DNA from: an uncultured Caulobacterales bacterium
GTDB taxonomy: Bacteria > Pseudomonadota > Alphaproteobacteria > Caulobacterales > Maricaulaceae
Reading direction: 5' to 3'
Assembly (NCBI GenBank): GCA_938001915.1
Contig: CALLBD010000049.1
Span: 62,001-126,000 of the forward strand
DNA length: 64,000 nucleotides
Positions 54,488-63,522 of this stretch are shown piece after piece. Position numbers and translations under genes: made by a program. Each line of letters begins with the position of its first letter. Position 1 is the stretch's first letter. The notes below the pieces were generated by a model. It ran no database searches, was not told where the DNA came from, and saw only the letters and a list, made by a program, of their open reading frames with translations.

Positions 54488-55591
54488 ATGTTTGCCGACG
54501 TCCAAACACTCGTCATCAAAATTGGCTCGGCCATCTTGGTCGACGGCCAAACACAGGCTTTGCGCAAAGACTGGCTGGACGCGCTTGCCTCCGATTTAGC
54601 GGCTCTGAAAGACAAGCGTATTATCCTTGTAAGTTCGGGCGCGATTGCGCTCGGCCGACAGCGCCTAAACCTCGTGGGCGCATCGCTCTCCTTGTCGGAA
54701 AAACAAGCCTGCGCGGCTGCGGGTCAGTCTAGCCTCACGCGGGCCTATGATGACGCGCTAGGGCATCACGGCATCACGACCGCACAGGCCCTGCTAACGT
54801 TGCATGATACCGAACATCGCCGCCGCTGGCTCAATGCGCGTTCGACGCTCGACACATTACTGGGCCTCGGCGCAATCCCCATCATCAATGAAAATGACAC
54901 GGTCGCGACCGATGAAATCCGATATGGCGATAATGACCGTTTAGCCGCGCGGACCGCGCAAATGGTCGGCGCAGATATGTTGATACTCCTTTCTGATATT
55001 GACGGGCTTTATACGGCGGACCCGCGCTCTGACAGTACGGCGCGGCATATACCCCTCATCGAAGCGTTATCTGATGATATCATGGCGATGGGCGGCGCGC
55101 CCAATGCAGCAGCGGGCGTCGGCAGCGGCGGCATGGCAACAAAACTTGCGGCGGCGAAAATAGCCACACAGGCGGGATGCGATATGATAATTTGCGACGG
55201 GCGCTCTATTGGCGCGCTAGCGTCCCTAAAGAACGGCGCGAAACACTCTCGTTTTAAAGCCCAAAGTAATCCCCGCAAAGCGCGCGCGCAGTGGATTGGC
55301 GGCACCTTAAAGCCGAGCGGTATGCTGCATATTGACCTAGGCGCGATGAAAGCTTTGAAAAAAGGCAGCAGTCTCCTCCCCGCAGGCGTTACAAGGGTTT
55401 CTGGCGAATTTGAAAAGGGCGACGCCGTCTCTGTTATTGCGAATGACATAGAAATTGCGCGCGGCCTTGTGGCCTATGACCTTCAGGAAGCCGACCGTAT
55501 TAAAGGTCTAAAATCAGCTGAAATCTCCACAGAGCTCGGCTATGAACATGGCGCGGCAATAATCCACCGCGATAATTTGGTAATGCTTTAG
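54488..55591 (+). CDS. proB: Glutamate 5-kinase
   Basis: First enzyme of proline synthesis, making gamma-glutamyl phosphate. The amino-acid kinase domain carries VIKIGSAILVDGQ and LVSSGAIALGRQRL near the start and NENDTVATDEIRYGDNDRLAA later; a C-terminal PUA domain begins near residue 275 (GGTLKPSGMLHIDLGA). Length of 367 residues is normal. It starts 3 bases after obgE and lies 1 base before proA. Confidence 0.96.
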   Translation: MFADVQTLVIKIGSAILVDGQTQALRKDWLDALASDLAALKDKRIILVSSGAIALGRQRLNLVGASLSLSEKQACAAAGQSSLTRAYDDALGHHGITTAQALLTLHDTEHRRRWLNARSTLDTLLGLGAIPIINENDTVATDEIRYGDNDRLAARTAQMVGADMLILLSDIDGLYTADPRSDSTARHIPLIEALSDDIMAMGGAPNAAAGVGSGGMATKLAAAKIATQAGCDMIICDGRSIGALASLKNGAKHSRFKAQSNPRKARAQWIGGTLKPSGMLHIDLGAMKALKKGSSLLPAGVTRVSGEFEKGDAVSVIANDIEIARGLVAYDLQEADRIKGLKSAEISTELGYEHGAAIIHRDNLVML

Positions 55592-55592
55592 A

Positions 55593-56849
55593 ATGTCCCT
55601 AGATTTAGAAATGGCCGAACTCGGCCGCGCCGCACAAAACGCTGGCGCGCAATTACGCCTCGCGGATGAAGACACGCGCAATTCAGCTTTGCAGGCTATG
55701 GCGAAACAGGTGCGCCTCGCGGCCGAGAGCATCCTTTCCGCCAATGCAGCCGATATGGAAGCGGCGGCTGAAAAAGGTCTTTCTGCGCCATTGCTTGATA
55801 GATTGAAATTAGATGCGGACCGTATCGAAGGCATCGCGCAAGGCCTCGAAGCCATCGCCGCTCTGCCAGACCCAATTGGCGCGGTTGAGACGGAGTGGAC
55901 ACAGCCAAATGGTTTACATTTTTCCAAGGTCCGCGTGCCCCTTGGCGTGATCGGAATGATTTATGAAAGCCGCCCCAATGTCACCGCAGATGCGGGCGGA
56001 CTCTGTGTGAAATCTGGAAATGCCTGCGTATTACGCGGCGGGTCAGAGAGCCTGCGCTCAAACCACGCGCTTCATACCGCCCTGCAAGCCGGATTACGCG
56101 GGGCAGGCCTGCCAGAGACCGCAATAAATCTAGTTCCGACAACTGACCGTGCCGCCGTTGGGCATATGCTCGATGGACTGAATGCTACGATTGACCTCAT
56201 TATTCCGCGCGGCGGCAAGAGCCTTGTTTCCCGCGTGCAAAAGGACGCCCGCGTCCCCGTCCTCGCCCATGAAGACGGCTTAAACCACAGCTATGTCCAT
56301 AAGAGCGCCGATATTTCTCTCGCCGTAAAAGTCATTGAGAATGCGAAGCTGCGCCGCACTAGCGTTTGCGGGTCTACGGAAACCGTCCTTGTCGACAAAG
56401 ATATTACTGCCGATTTTCTGCCTGCCCTAGAAACCGCTATCGGAAGCAAATGCGAGCTCCGCGCAGACACGCAAGCGGCCGTCCACCTAACTTCTGCCGT
56501 CGCTGCTACTCCAGAAGATTTCGATACAGAACATCTCGCGCCGATTTTGAACGTCGCCGTGGTCGAAAATATCGAAGCGGCTCTGTCTCATATCGACCGT
56601 TATGGCAGCGGTCATACGGATGCTATTCTCGCGCAAGACAACGCCGCCGCAAAAATCTTCCTAGACCGTGTCGATAGCGCGATTGTCCTGCACAACGCCT
56701 CCACACAATATGCGGATGGCGGCGAATTTGGATTTGGCGCGGAAATCGGCATCGCCACAGGCCGTATCCATGCGCGCGGACCCGTCGGCGCGCAGCACCT
56801 GACAAGCTATAAATATCAAGTGCGCGGCACGGGTCAGGTTCGGCCTTGA
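55593..56849 (+). CDS. proA: Gamma-glutamyl phosphate reductase
   Basis: Second enzyme of proline synthesis, NADPH-dependent, 418 residues. GVIGMIYESRPNVTADAGGL, KSGNACVLRGGSESLRSN and the catalytic Cys region RRTSVCGSTETVLVDKD are present, as is GGEFGFGAEIGIATGRIHAR near the end. Forms a pair with proB; its stop overlaps the nadD start. Confidence 0.97.
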   Translation: MSLDLEMAELGRAAQNAGAQLRLADEDTRNSALQAMAKQVRLAAESILSANAADMEAAAEKGLSAPLLDRLKLDADRIEGIAQGLEAIAALPDPIGAVETEWTQPNGLHFSKVRVPLGVIGMIYESRPNVTADAGGLCVKSGNACVLRGGSESLRSNHALHTALQAGLRGAGLPETAINLVPTTDRAAVGHMLDGLNATIDLIIPRGGKSLVSRVQKDARVPVLAHEDGLNHSYVHKSADISLAVKVIENAKLRRTSVCGSTETVLVDKDITADFLPALETAIGSKCELRADTQAAVHLTSAVAATPEDFDTEHLAPILNVAVVENIEAALSHIDRYGSGHTDAILAQDNAAAKIFLDRVDSAIVLHNASTQYADGGEFGFGAEIGIATGRIHARGPVGAQHLTSYKYQVRGTGQVRP

Positions 56850-57403
56850 GGTCGATTGGTCTCTTCGGCGGGTCTTTCAACCCCGCGCATGGCGGGCATC
56901 TACATGTCGCGCGGGCAGGATTGCGCCAACTCCAGCTTGATGAAATCTGGTGGCTCGTAAGCCCGCAAAACCCGCTCAAGCCCGAACAACCAAGCTGGGA
57001 GAGCCGGGCCGAGACCGTTCGAAATTTACGTCTACCGTCAAATATGCGGGTTTCAGATGTCGAGCTTCGCTATGAGACACAATATACAATCGACCTGCTC
57101 ACAGCCCTCAAAACAAGCCAACGCGATAAACGTTTTGTCTTCATGATGGGCGCGGATAATCTTTTGCAGCTTCCCAAATGGCGGGACTGGCAGGGCATTA
57201 TGGAGAGCGTTCCTATAGCCGTCATTGCCCGTCCCGGCTCGCCCATTCGCGCCCGCCTCGGACAGGCCGCGCGCCAATATCGCCATGCCCGAATTGGCGA
57301 AGACCAAGCCCATACGCTCAAAGACAAAGCTGGTCCCGCTTGGACCTATCTGACTCTGCCCCTAGACAAACGTAGCTCATCCGCTATTCGCGCGTCCCGA
57401 TAG
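56846..57403 (+). CDS. nadD: Nicotinate-nucleotide adenylyltransferase NadD
   Basis: NAD biosynthesis enzyme, 185 residues. GLFGGSFNPAHGGHLHVA is the nucleotidyltransferase signature with the GxFDP-like strand and HxGH motif; FMMGADNLLQLPKWRDW is typical of NadD. The TTG start overlaps the proA stop (TTGA). Followed by rsfS, a common arrangement. Confidence 0.95.
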   Translation: MRSIGLFGGSFNPAHGGHLHVARAGLRQLQLDEIWWLVSPQNPLKPEQPSWESRAETVRNLRLPSNMRVSDVELRYETQYTIDLLTALKTSQRDKRFVFMMGADNLLQLPKWRDWQGIMESVPIAVIARPGSPIRARLGQAARQYRHARIGEDQAHTLKDKAGPAWTYLTLPLDKRSSSAIRASR

Positions 57404-57440
57404 CGAGTAGCCTAATTGAATTACATATGGTAGCGCTCGG

Positions 57441-57899
57441 ATGAATGAACATGCTATGGAGAGCCCTCTGACCGCCGGACATCAAGAAACCCCCGCTGAA
57501 GTAACAATTTTGGATGGACCCGATTCGAAAGAGCTCTCGGACTTCATCCAAGAAATACTAGATGAGAACTCGGCTCAAGACGTTATTGAGATCGATATTC
57601 GCGGGAAATCCTCCATCGCAGATTATCTCCTCGTGGCCTCCGGACGCTCGAACCGTCATGTCAGCGCGCTGGCGGATTATGTGCAGCGTGGCCTCAAAGA
57701 GCGCGGCTTCAAAGAGCTTGTTGTCGAGGGCCAAGAAGCGTCTGACTGGGTGCTGATTGATGCGGGCGATGTTATCCTCCATGTCTTCCGCCCCGAAGTC
57801 CGCGTCTTCTATAATCTTGAAAAGATTTGGTCTGTTCCGCTTCCGAAAGGTTTGGACGGCGTAAAAGAACAAGCGCCCGAAGATACGCTCGAGTCGTGA
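57441..57899 (+). CDS. rsfS: Ribosomal silencing factor RsfS
   Basis: Protein of 152 residues that binds L14 and blocks subunit joining in stationary phase. The core DLRGKSSIADYLLVASGRSN-like region (DIRGKSSIADYLLVASG), VEGQEASDWVLIDAGDVI and HVFRPEVRVFYNLEKIW are diagnostic. It lies after nadD, and its last codons overlap the GTG of rlmH. A start further into the frame is possible. Confidence 0.94.
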   Translation: MNEHAMESPLTAGHQETPAEVTILDGPDSKELSDFIQEILDENSAQDVIEIDIRGKSSIADYLLVASGRSNRHVSALADYVQRGLKERGFKELVVEGQEASDWVLIDAGDVILHVFRPEVRVFYNLEKIWSVPLPKGLDGVKEQAPEDTLES

Positions 57900-58378
57900 A
57901 ACTTATCCTCAGGGCTGGCGGCGTATTGCGCAGCGGACCCGAGAAAACCCTTGTTGATGATTATTTGACCCGCGCCCAAGGTTTAGCGCGCGGCACTGGA
58001 TTCCGGTCCGTCGAGGAACACGGTGTTGAGCTGAAGGGTCAATATGACCGTGCCGCAGAAACAGCCAAACTGCTCTCTGTGGTGGATCCGTCAGATGAGC
58101 TCATCATTCTGGATGAGCGCGGCAAAAGCCCCACTTCCAGGGACATTGCCAAACATTTCGCGCGCCTGCGGGATGACGGCGTGCCCGCTAGCTATATGGT
58201 CATTGGCGGCGCAGATGGGTTTGAACCCTCTGTCATAAAAGAGCTGCGTCCCGGCCGCGTCACAAAATGGAGTTTTGGCGCACAAACTTGGCCCCACAAA
58301 ATGGTGCGCGTTATGGCCGCCGAACAAATTTATCGCGCGCTCTCTATCCTCGCAAAAACACCCTATCATCGGGATTAA
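57896..58378 (+). CDS. rlmH: 23S rRNA pseudouridine1915-N3-methyltransferase RlmH
   Basis: SPOUT methyltransferase of 160 residues. IILDERGKSPTSRDIAKHFA, VIGGADGFEPSVI and KWSFGAQTWPHKMVRVMAAE are the RlmH motifs. The GTG start at 57896 overlaps the rsfS stop (GTGA); the longer frame start upstream would run through rsfS. Ends with the normal EQIYRAxSILxxxPYHR-type C-terminus. Confidence 0.96.
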   Translation: MKLILRAGGVLRSGPEKTLVDDYLTRAQGLARGTGFRSVEEHGVELKGQYDRAAETAKLLSVVDPSDELIILDERGKSPTSRDIAKHFARLRDDGVPASYMVIGGADGFEPSVIKELRPGRVTKWSFGAQTWPHKMVRVMAAEQIYRALSILAKTPYHRD

Positions 58379-58421
58379 AGCCTGCAATTAGACGGTATGA
58401 TTAACGAGCGGTAAAGACGTT

Positions 58422-59600
58422 ATGCGCCATATTCCTACCATGCGTATCGCCCTCGCCACATTTGCAGCCATCGCTTGCTTGACGGCCTTTTCGCCCGTCC
58501 TGGGTCAAACCTCGGGTGACGTTGAGGCCCTGACACAGAAAGAACAAGCTGCGCGGAAAAAAACCAAAGCCTTGGAAAGCGAACGTAATAAAGTTCTTAA
58601 GGATGTGTCTGCCCTCAAAAAGACGCTCGCGAAGACGGCCCGGCAGGTTCAAAATATTGAGTCGGACCTTACCAAGCTAGAATTAGAGACAGCGAGCTTA
58701 ACGGCTCGGGCTGCGGATCTTTCAGCGCGAATTGAAGCGGATCGGGGACAATCACGAGAGCTCATTGCCGCCCTTCAAAGATTAGAAGCCTCTCCGCCGC
58801 CGACATTGGCATTAACGCCAAAAAATGCGAAACGCGCCGCTGATGCTGGGCTTCTCATTGCAAACTTATCGCAGCAGTTAAGAGCACGGGCGGAGATCCT
58901 TTCCGCAAATTTAAAAGACTTAGAGCTTATCCAAGCAGAGCTTAACCATAAGTCAGACAATTTGTCTGCGCGGCGGGCGCAACTCAAATCTGAAGTCAAA
59001 GCTGTCAACTCTGGCCTATCAGCGAAATCGAAATTAGAGGCGAAGCTAGCCGATGAGAAAAAAGCCGCTGCTGCGGAGGCCACTCGCCTAGCTGCAGAGT
59101 CAAAAACCTTGCGAGAGCTGATCGCGAAATTGGAAAGCGAGGCCGCGAAGATCGTGCCTCGAAAAAAACCAGGATCCAAAGCTGTAAAGAAGTTAGTTTT
59201 GCCAAAAGGGACTAAACGGTTTGCGCAAGCCAAGGGCGGGATGTTACAGCCCGTTTCTGGTAGGTTACTCAAACGCTTTGGTCGGGGTGAAAAAGGCCTA
59301 ACCTATTCAGGAAGGTCAGCGGCTCAGGTTGTCGCGCCTTATGCGGGCCGTGTCGAATTTTCTGGTCCATTCAAAAATTACGAGAATTTGATTATTCTGA
59401 ACGTTGGGGACGGATATTTCGTGCTGCTAACAGGGCTAAACGAACTTTCTGTCGGTGCGGGAGATACAGTCCGCCGGGGTGAGCCAATCGGGACGCTCCC
59501 GAGTCGAAAGAATACCGAAATCTACATTGAACTGCGCAAAAATGGCTCACCTGTTGATCCAAAGCCGTGGCTAGCCCCTTCAACCGTTAAATCCGGGTAA
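58422..59600 (+). CDS. EnvC-like murein hydrolase activator (degenerate LytM)
   Basis: Exported protein of 392 residues. A signal peptide (IALATFAAIACLTAFSPVLG) is followed by two long coiled-coil regions (about residues 35-120 and 150-245) rich in Lys, Glu and Ala, and a C-terminal LytM-like domain. In that domain the zinc-ligand His positions of active LytM enzymes are lost (for example GDGYFVLLTGL in place of the HxH strand), so it should activate a peptidoglycan amidase rather than cut. Directly followed by two S41 proteases, an arrangement known in Proteobacteria. Confidence 0.9.
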   Translation: MRHIPTMRIALATFAAIACLTAFSPVLGQTSGDVEALTQKEQAARKKTKALESERNKVLKDVSALKKTLAKTARQVQNIESDLTKLELETASLTARAADLSARIEADRGQSRELIAALQRLEASPPPTLALTPKNAKRAADAGLLIANLSQQLRARAEILSANLKDLELIQAELNHKSDNLSARRAQLKSEVKAVNSGLSAKSKLEAKLADEKKAAAAEATRLAAESKTLRELIAKLESEAAKIVPRKKPGSKAVKKLVLPKGTKRFAQAKGGMLQPVSGRLLKRFGRGEKGLTYSGRSAAQVVAPYAGRVEFSGPFKNYENLIILNVGDGYFVLLTGLNELSVGAGDTVRRGEPIGTLPSRKNTEIYIELRKNGSPVDPKPWLAPSTVKSG

Positions 59601-59682
59601 GTTCACTTATTAATCGCAGTGATTTGACTGGCAAAGCGCGCAAGGCATGGCTAAGTCTAAAGTCTAGTATTGGAGATCATTC

Positions 59683-61011
59683 GTGAAACTTGTCCTGCCT
59701 GCCCTCGGAAGCGTCGCCGCCATCGCTCTCTTCGCTTTTTCAACGACGCATCAAGCCGCCGTTGCCGTAGAGCGTCCAGCCTATGACGAAACATTTGAGC
59801 AATTAGAACTTTTCGCAGATGTTCTCGCACGTGTCCGTAGCCAATATGTGGTCGAAGTCGATGATAGCGAGCTCATCGAAGATGCTATGAATGGCATGTT
59901 GCAAGCCTTGGACCCACACTCCTCTTACATCAGTCCCGAGTCCTTCAAGGACCTTCGGGCGAATAATAAGGGCGAATATGGCGGGCTTGGCATGGAAGTC
60001 ACCATGGAAGATGGATTTGTAAAAGTCATCGCGCCGATTGACGACACGCCCGCGAAACGCGCTGGCGTAAAGGCTGGTGACTTCATTACGGAAATCGAAG
60101 GCAAATCTCTTCTTGGCTCAACCCTCGCTGAGGCCGTCGAGCAAATGCGCGGCAAACCGGGTGAGCCTATCAACATCACCATTGTTCGCGAGGGCGAAGA
60201 CCCGCTCTATCTTGATATCACCCGAGAGGTCATCAAACGCCAAACCGTAAAATTCGAATTAAAAGACGGCTATGGTTATGCCCGTATTGCCCAATTCAAT
60301 GAGAAAGCAGCAGATGGTTTGCGCAATGCCATTAGTAAGCTGCAGGTCGAAAATGGCGGACGTTTGCCTGGGATGATTTTAGACTTACGCGGCAATCCTG
60401 GCGGACTGCTCACCCAATCTGTTGAAGTCTCCTCTGTCTTTTTAGATGGCGGAGAAGTCGTCTCCACACGCGGTCGCCGCGCGGATGACGTGAATGTTTA
60501 TAATGCGGAAAAAGGTCAAATGGCCAAAAATGTCCCGCTCATCGTTTTAGTAGACGGGGCATCCGCCTCAGCCTCTGAAATTGTGGCCGGCGCCATTCAG
60601 GACAAAGGCAGAGGCTTAGTCATGGGTATGACGACCTTTGGTAAAGGCTCTGTGCAAGATGTTATCCCTCTCAGGGGCGGACGTGACGGCGCATTGAAGA
60701 TTACGACGCAGCGTTATTACACACCGAATGGACGTAGCATTCAGGCCAGCGGCATCACACCTGATATTTTTATTTCGGCTATTCCTGATGACGGCGAAGA
60801 CAAAAAGCGCTTCTCTGAAGCCAGCTTGCCAAATGCAATCGCCAATGAAGATGAAGACTCTGAGGGCGATGAAGACGTCGTCGTCGAAGAGGTCAAAATC
60901 GACTATCCACCAGAGGGCTATGAGATCTCTGACGACTATCAATTGCAACAGGCTATCGCGCTTTTAAAGTCAGGTGACTACGCAGGGAAATTGGCTGAGG
61001 CTAAAGGCTAA
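59683..61011 (+). CDS. S41-family carboxy-terminal processing protease (CtpA-like), copy 1
   Basis: Exported protease of 442 residues: signal region with VAAIALFAFS, a PDZ domain (about residues 95-180, GEYGGLGMEVTMEDGFVKV), then the catalytic domain. Ser296 in DGASASASEIVAG, Lys321 in TFGKGSVQ and Gln325 form the Ser-Lys site. The GTG start has GGAGA before it. Separated by 3 bases from copy 2. Confidence 0.93.
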   Translation: MKLVLPALGSVAAIALFAFSTTHQAAVAVERPAYDETFEQLELFADVLARVRSQYVVEVDDSELIEDAMNGMLQALDPHSSYISPESFKDLRANNKGEYGGLGMEVTMEDGFVKVIAPIDDTPAKRAGVKAGDFITEIEGKSLLGSTLAEAVEQMRGKPGEPINITIVREGEDPLYLDITREVIKRQTVKFELKDGYGYARIAQFNEKAADGLRNAISKLQVENGGRLPGMILDLRGNPGGLLTQSVEVSSVFLDGGEVVSTRGRRADDVNVYNAEKGQMAKNVPLIVLVDGASASASEIVAGAIQDKGRGLVMGMTTFGKGSVQDVIPLRGGRDGALKITTQRYYTPNGRSIQASGITPDIFISAIPDDGEDKKRFSEASLPNAIANEDEDSEGDEDVVVEEVKIDYPPEGYEISDDYQLQQAIALLKSGDYAGKLAEAKG

Positions 61012-61014
61012 TCC

Positions 61015-62322
61015 ATGCGCCGATCACTCTGGAATATGACTAAGCTGGGCGTTTTGGCGCTCGCGGTGACTCTGCCGCCCTCTGCTATTGCCGTCGATAA
61101 AGACCCTGACGCCATCTACAGTCAGTTCGATATCTTCGCGGATGTCTTGGCGATCGTTCAAAATGAATATGTTGAGGAAGTGGATACATCCTCTTTAATT
61201 GAGAATGCACTTAACGGCGCGCTTCACGCGCTAGACCCGCACTCGACCTATGTTCCGCCTGTCACCTTCACAGAACAACGTGAAGCCGTCCGCCGAGAAT
61301 ATGGCGGGTTGGGCATTGAAATCCAATCAGAAGGCGGGCTGGTCAAAGTCAATTACGCCATTGAAGACGGCCCCGCCTATGAAGCGGGCATCCGTAGCGG
61401 CGACTTAATTACGGCCGTAGACGGAACCGACATTCGCGGTAAATCCCTCGATGAAGCCGTAAGCGGCATGCGGGGTCTCAAAGGTGAACCTGTCACGGTA
61501 ACGGTTCTCTCCCCCGGCAAGGCCTCTCGCGATATTGTGGTTGTCCGCGATACGGTCCGCGGACGCGCCATTCGGCACCGTGTAGAAAACGGTGTGGGCT
61601 ACGTACAAATTGAAACGTTCAATAATGATAAAGTCACAATTGATACGCAGCGGGCGCTAGCTGACCTAGATAAACAGCTCGGCAAGCTGGATAAGTTAAT
61701 CATTGACCTGCGCGGGAATCGCGGCGGGTTATTGACCGAATCTGTCAGCCTTTCGGGATTATTCCTTGACGGCGGTGAAGTCCTTTCTGCGCGTGGTCGC
61801 GATGCCAGCGACAATGAGCGATATAACGCCGAGGCTGGTGAGCTTTACCCCGATGCTAAAATTGTAATTTTAATGAGTCCCGGATCGGCCTCCGCCGCTG
61901 AAATTGTTGCGGGTGCCTTGCAGGACCGTGGGCGGGCCGTGGTTATTGGCCGCCGAAGCTTTGGTAAAGGCTCCGTTCAATCCGTTATCCCGCTTGGTCT
62001 TGAAGAAGGCGCTCTCCGCCTCACCACCCAGCGCTATTACACGCCGTCAGGTCAGTCGATTCAAGGCCGAGGTATCCATCCCGACCTCTTTGTATCCATT
62101 CTTGAAGACACGGGTGAGATACGAAAGCGTTTTCGTGAAGACTCACTTCGGAACTTCCTCATAAACCCAGATGAGACAGATTATGAAGAGCGGTATGAAG
62201 ACATTCTCTATCCGCCTGAGACCTTCCCTAAAGATGAAGATTTTCAACTTCACAAAGCTGTCGAAGTCTTGAAAACCTCTCAATATGACCGGCTTATCGC
62301 GGCGCAGGAAGAGAGATACTAA
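61015..62322 (+). CDS. S41-family carboxy-terminal processing protease, copy 2
   Basis: Second tandem S41 protease of 435 residues, similar in layout to copy 1 but clearly diverged. A signal peptide is followed by the PDZ domain (REYGGLGIEIQSEGGLVKV) and catalytic domain with Ser293 (PGSASAAEIVAG), Lys318 (SFGKGSVQ) and Gln322, so the active site is intact. The two copies probably divide substrates, for example processing of hydrolase activators. Co-transcribed with the EnvC-like gene and copy 1. Confidence 0.92.
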   Translation: MRRSLWNMTKLGVLALAVTLPPSAIAVDKDPDAIYSQFDIFADVLAIVQNEYVEEVDTSSLIENALNGALHALDPHSTYVPPVTFTEQREAVRREYGGLGIEIQSEGGLVKVNYAIEDGPAYEAGIRSGDLITAVDGTDIRGKSLDEAVSGMRGLKGEPVTVTVLSPGKASRDIVVVRDTVRGRAIRHRVENGVGYVQIETFNNDKVTIDTQRALADLDKQLGKLDKLIIDLRGNRGGLLTESVSLSGLFLDGGEVLSARGRDASDNERYNAEAGELYPDAKIVILMSPGSASAAEIVAGALQDRGRAVVIGRRSFGKGSVQSVIPLGLEEGALRLTTQRYYTPSGQSIQGRGIHPDLFVSILEDTGEIRKRFREDSLRNFLINPDETDYEERYEDILYPPETFPKDEDFQLHKAVEVLKTSQYDRLIAAQEERY

Positions 62323-62373
62323 GAGGCCCGCTTAAGCATTTGTCCCTGGGCGCAAACGCTCTTACAGAGTGCT

Positions 62374-63519
62374 ATGCCTAACGCTCATCCGAATCGCCGA
62401 ACTGCAGTCCCGCTGCCATCAAAGAGCAAACATGTTCTATTGGCCGCCTGTGCGGTAATGCTTGGCTACGCTTTGCCAATCGCGGCAGTCGGCGTTTTTG
62501 GCGACTCCGCAGATGCCAGCGCCGAAGGGTCTATCGCGCTCGCGCCCCCGCCGAAAGTCGAAGTTTTGGCGCCATTAAATGATGAAACATTAGCGACTCC
62601 CGATCTCTTAGCTGGGGATGTACCCGAAGGCGCTAATCCAACCGAAATCACCCCGCCGCCTGCGGAAACATCCCTGCCAGACAGGTCCAATTCAGACGCG
62701 AAGCGAATAGATATCACGCCGCAAGCTCGCGCCCTGCCCAAAGCACCAATCAGCGGTCTAACCCGCCAGAGCCCCTTTGGTCTTATTCCCTCAAAAGCTG
62801 CTGGAAACGCATTGGCCGCCTACCGCCGGCCCTTTAATCTCCAGTCAGGAAAAAAGCCTGTCTCCTTAATCATCGGCGGGTTGGGCATAAATAGGGCGCT
62901 GACACAGCAAGCCATTACCTCCCTTCCCGCTGACGTGACGCTTTCCTTTGCCGCCCATAGTATTGGCCTTCAAGAGTGGGTGGATACGGCGCGGTTGGAT
63001 GGTCATGAAGTGCTCATCGAAATCCCGCTCGAATCGGCTAATTTCGACCCGACAGAACCTGGAGCGGACCGAGCGCTTCGCGTATCGCTGCCGCCGGCGG
63101 AAAATAATAGGCGGCTGGAGTGGATGTTGTCCCGCGCGCAGGGCTATGCAGGTCTCATCAATTTCAATGGCGACTTGTTTTTGACCCGTTCGGATTTAGC
63201 AGCCCCGCTCATGGATCGCCTGTCGCAAACTGGACTAGGGTTCCTAACAGATGGCGCTTTCGAAGCGCCTTCGCTTCCTGCTTTAGCGCGCGCTGTTCGG
63301 CAGCCCTTTAAAGCGGGAGACGGGCTTATAGACCCCGACCCTATTTCCCGCGTTATCTCTGCGCGCCTATCTGGTCTTGGACAGACAGCTCAATCAGGCG
63401 CGCACCCGGTGGGTGTCGGTTTTGTCTATCCCGCGACCCTATCTGAAGTGCAAAACTGGATTGCGACACTGGAGGAGCAGAACCTGCAATTAGCGCCCGC
63501 AACGGCCGCGCTGAAATAA
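62374..63519 (+). CDS. Divergent polysaccharide deacetylase-family protein with altered Asp pair
   Basis: Exported or anchored protein of 381 residues: an N-terminal hydrophobic segment (about residues 21-42), a proline-rich linker to about residue 160, then a domain like divergent polysaccharide deacetylase. The conserved I-x-D-D-L/M-G strand is changed to LIIGGLG at 165-171, so the two aspartates that hold the metal are Gly. Later SLPADVTLSFAAHSI, HEVLIEIPLE and LGFLTDGAFEAPSL match the family. Probably catalytically altered or inactive. Lies between the S41 genes and rppH. Confidence 0.8.
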   Translation: MPNAHPNRRTAVPLPSKSKHVLLAACAVMLGYALPIAAVGVFGDSADASAEGSIALAPPPKVEVLAPLNDETLATPDLLAGDVPEGANPTEITPPPAETSLPDRSNSDAKRIDITPQARALPKAPISGLTRQSPFGLIPSKAAGNALAAYRRPFNLQSGKKPVSLIIGGLGINRALTQQAITSLPADVTLSFAAHSIGLQEWVDTARLDGHEVLIEIPLESANFDPTEPGADRALRVSLPPAENNRRLEWMLSRAQGYAGLINFNGDLFLTRSDLAAPLMDRLSQTGLGFLTDGAFEAPSLPALARAVRQPFKAGDGLIDPDPISRVISARLSGLGQTAQSGAHPVGVGFVYPATLSEVQNWIATLEEQNLQLAPATAALK

Positions 63520-63522
63520 GTC

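Noticed and set aside
58390-58410. Possible CtrA-like TTAA-N7-TAA before the EnvC gene
   Set aside because: The second half-site is only TAAA, so the match is too weak.
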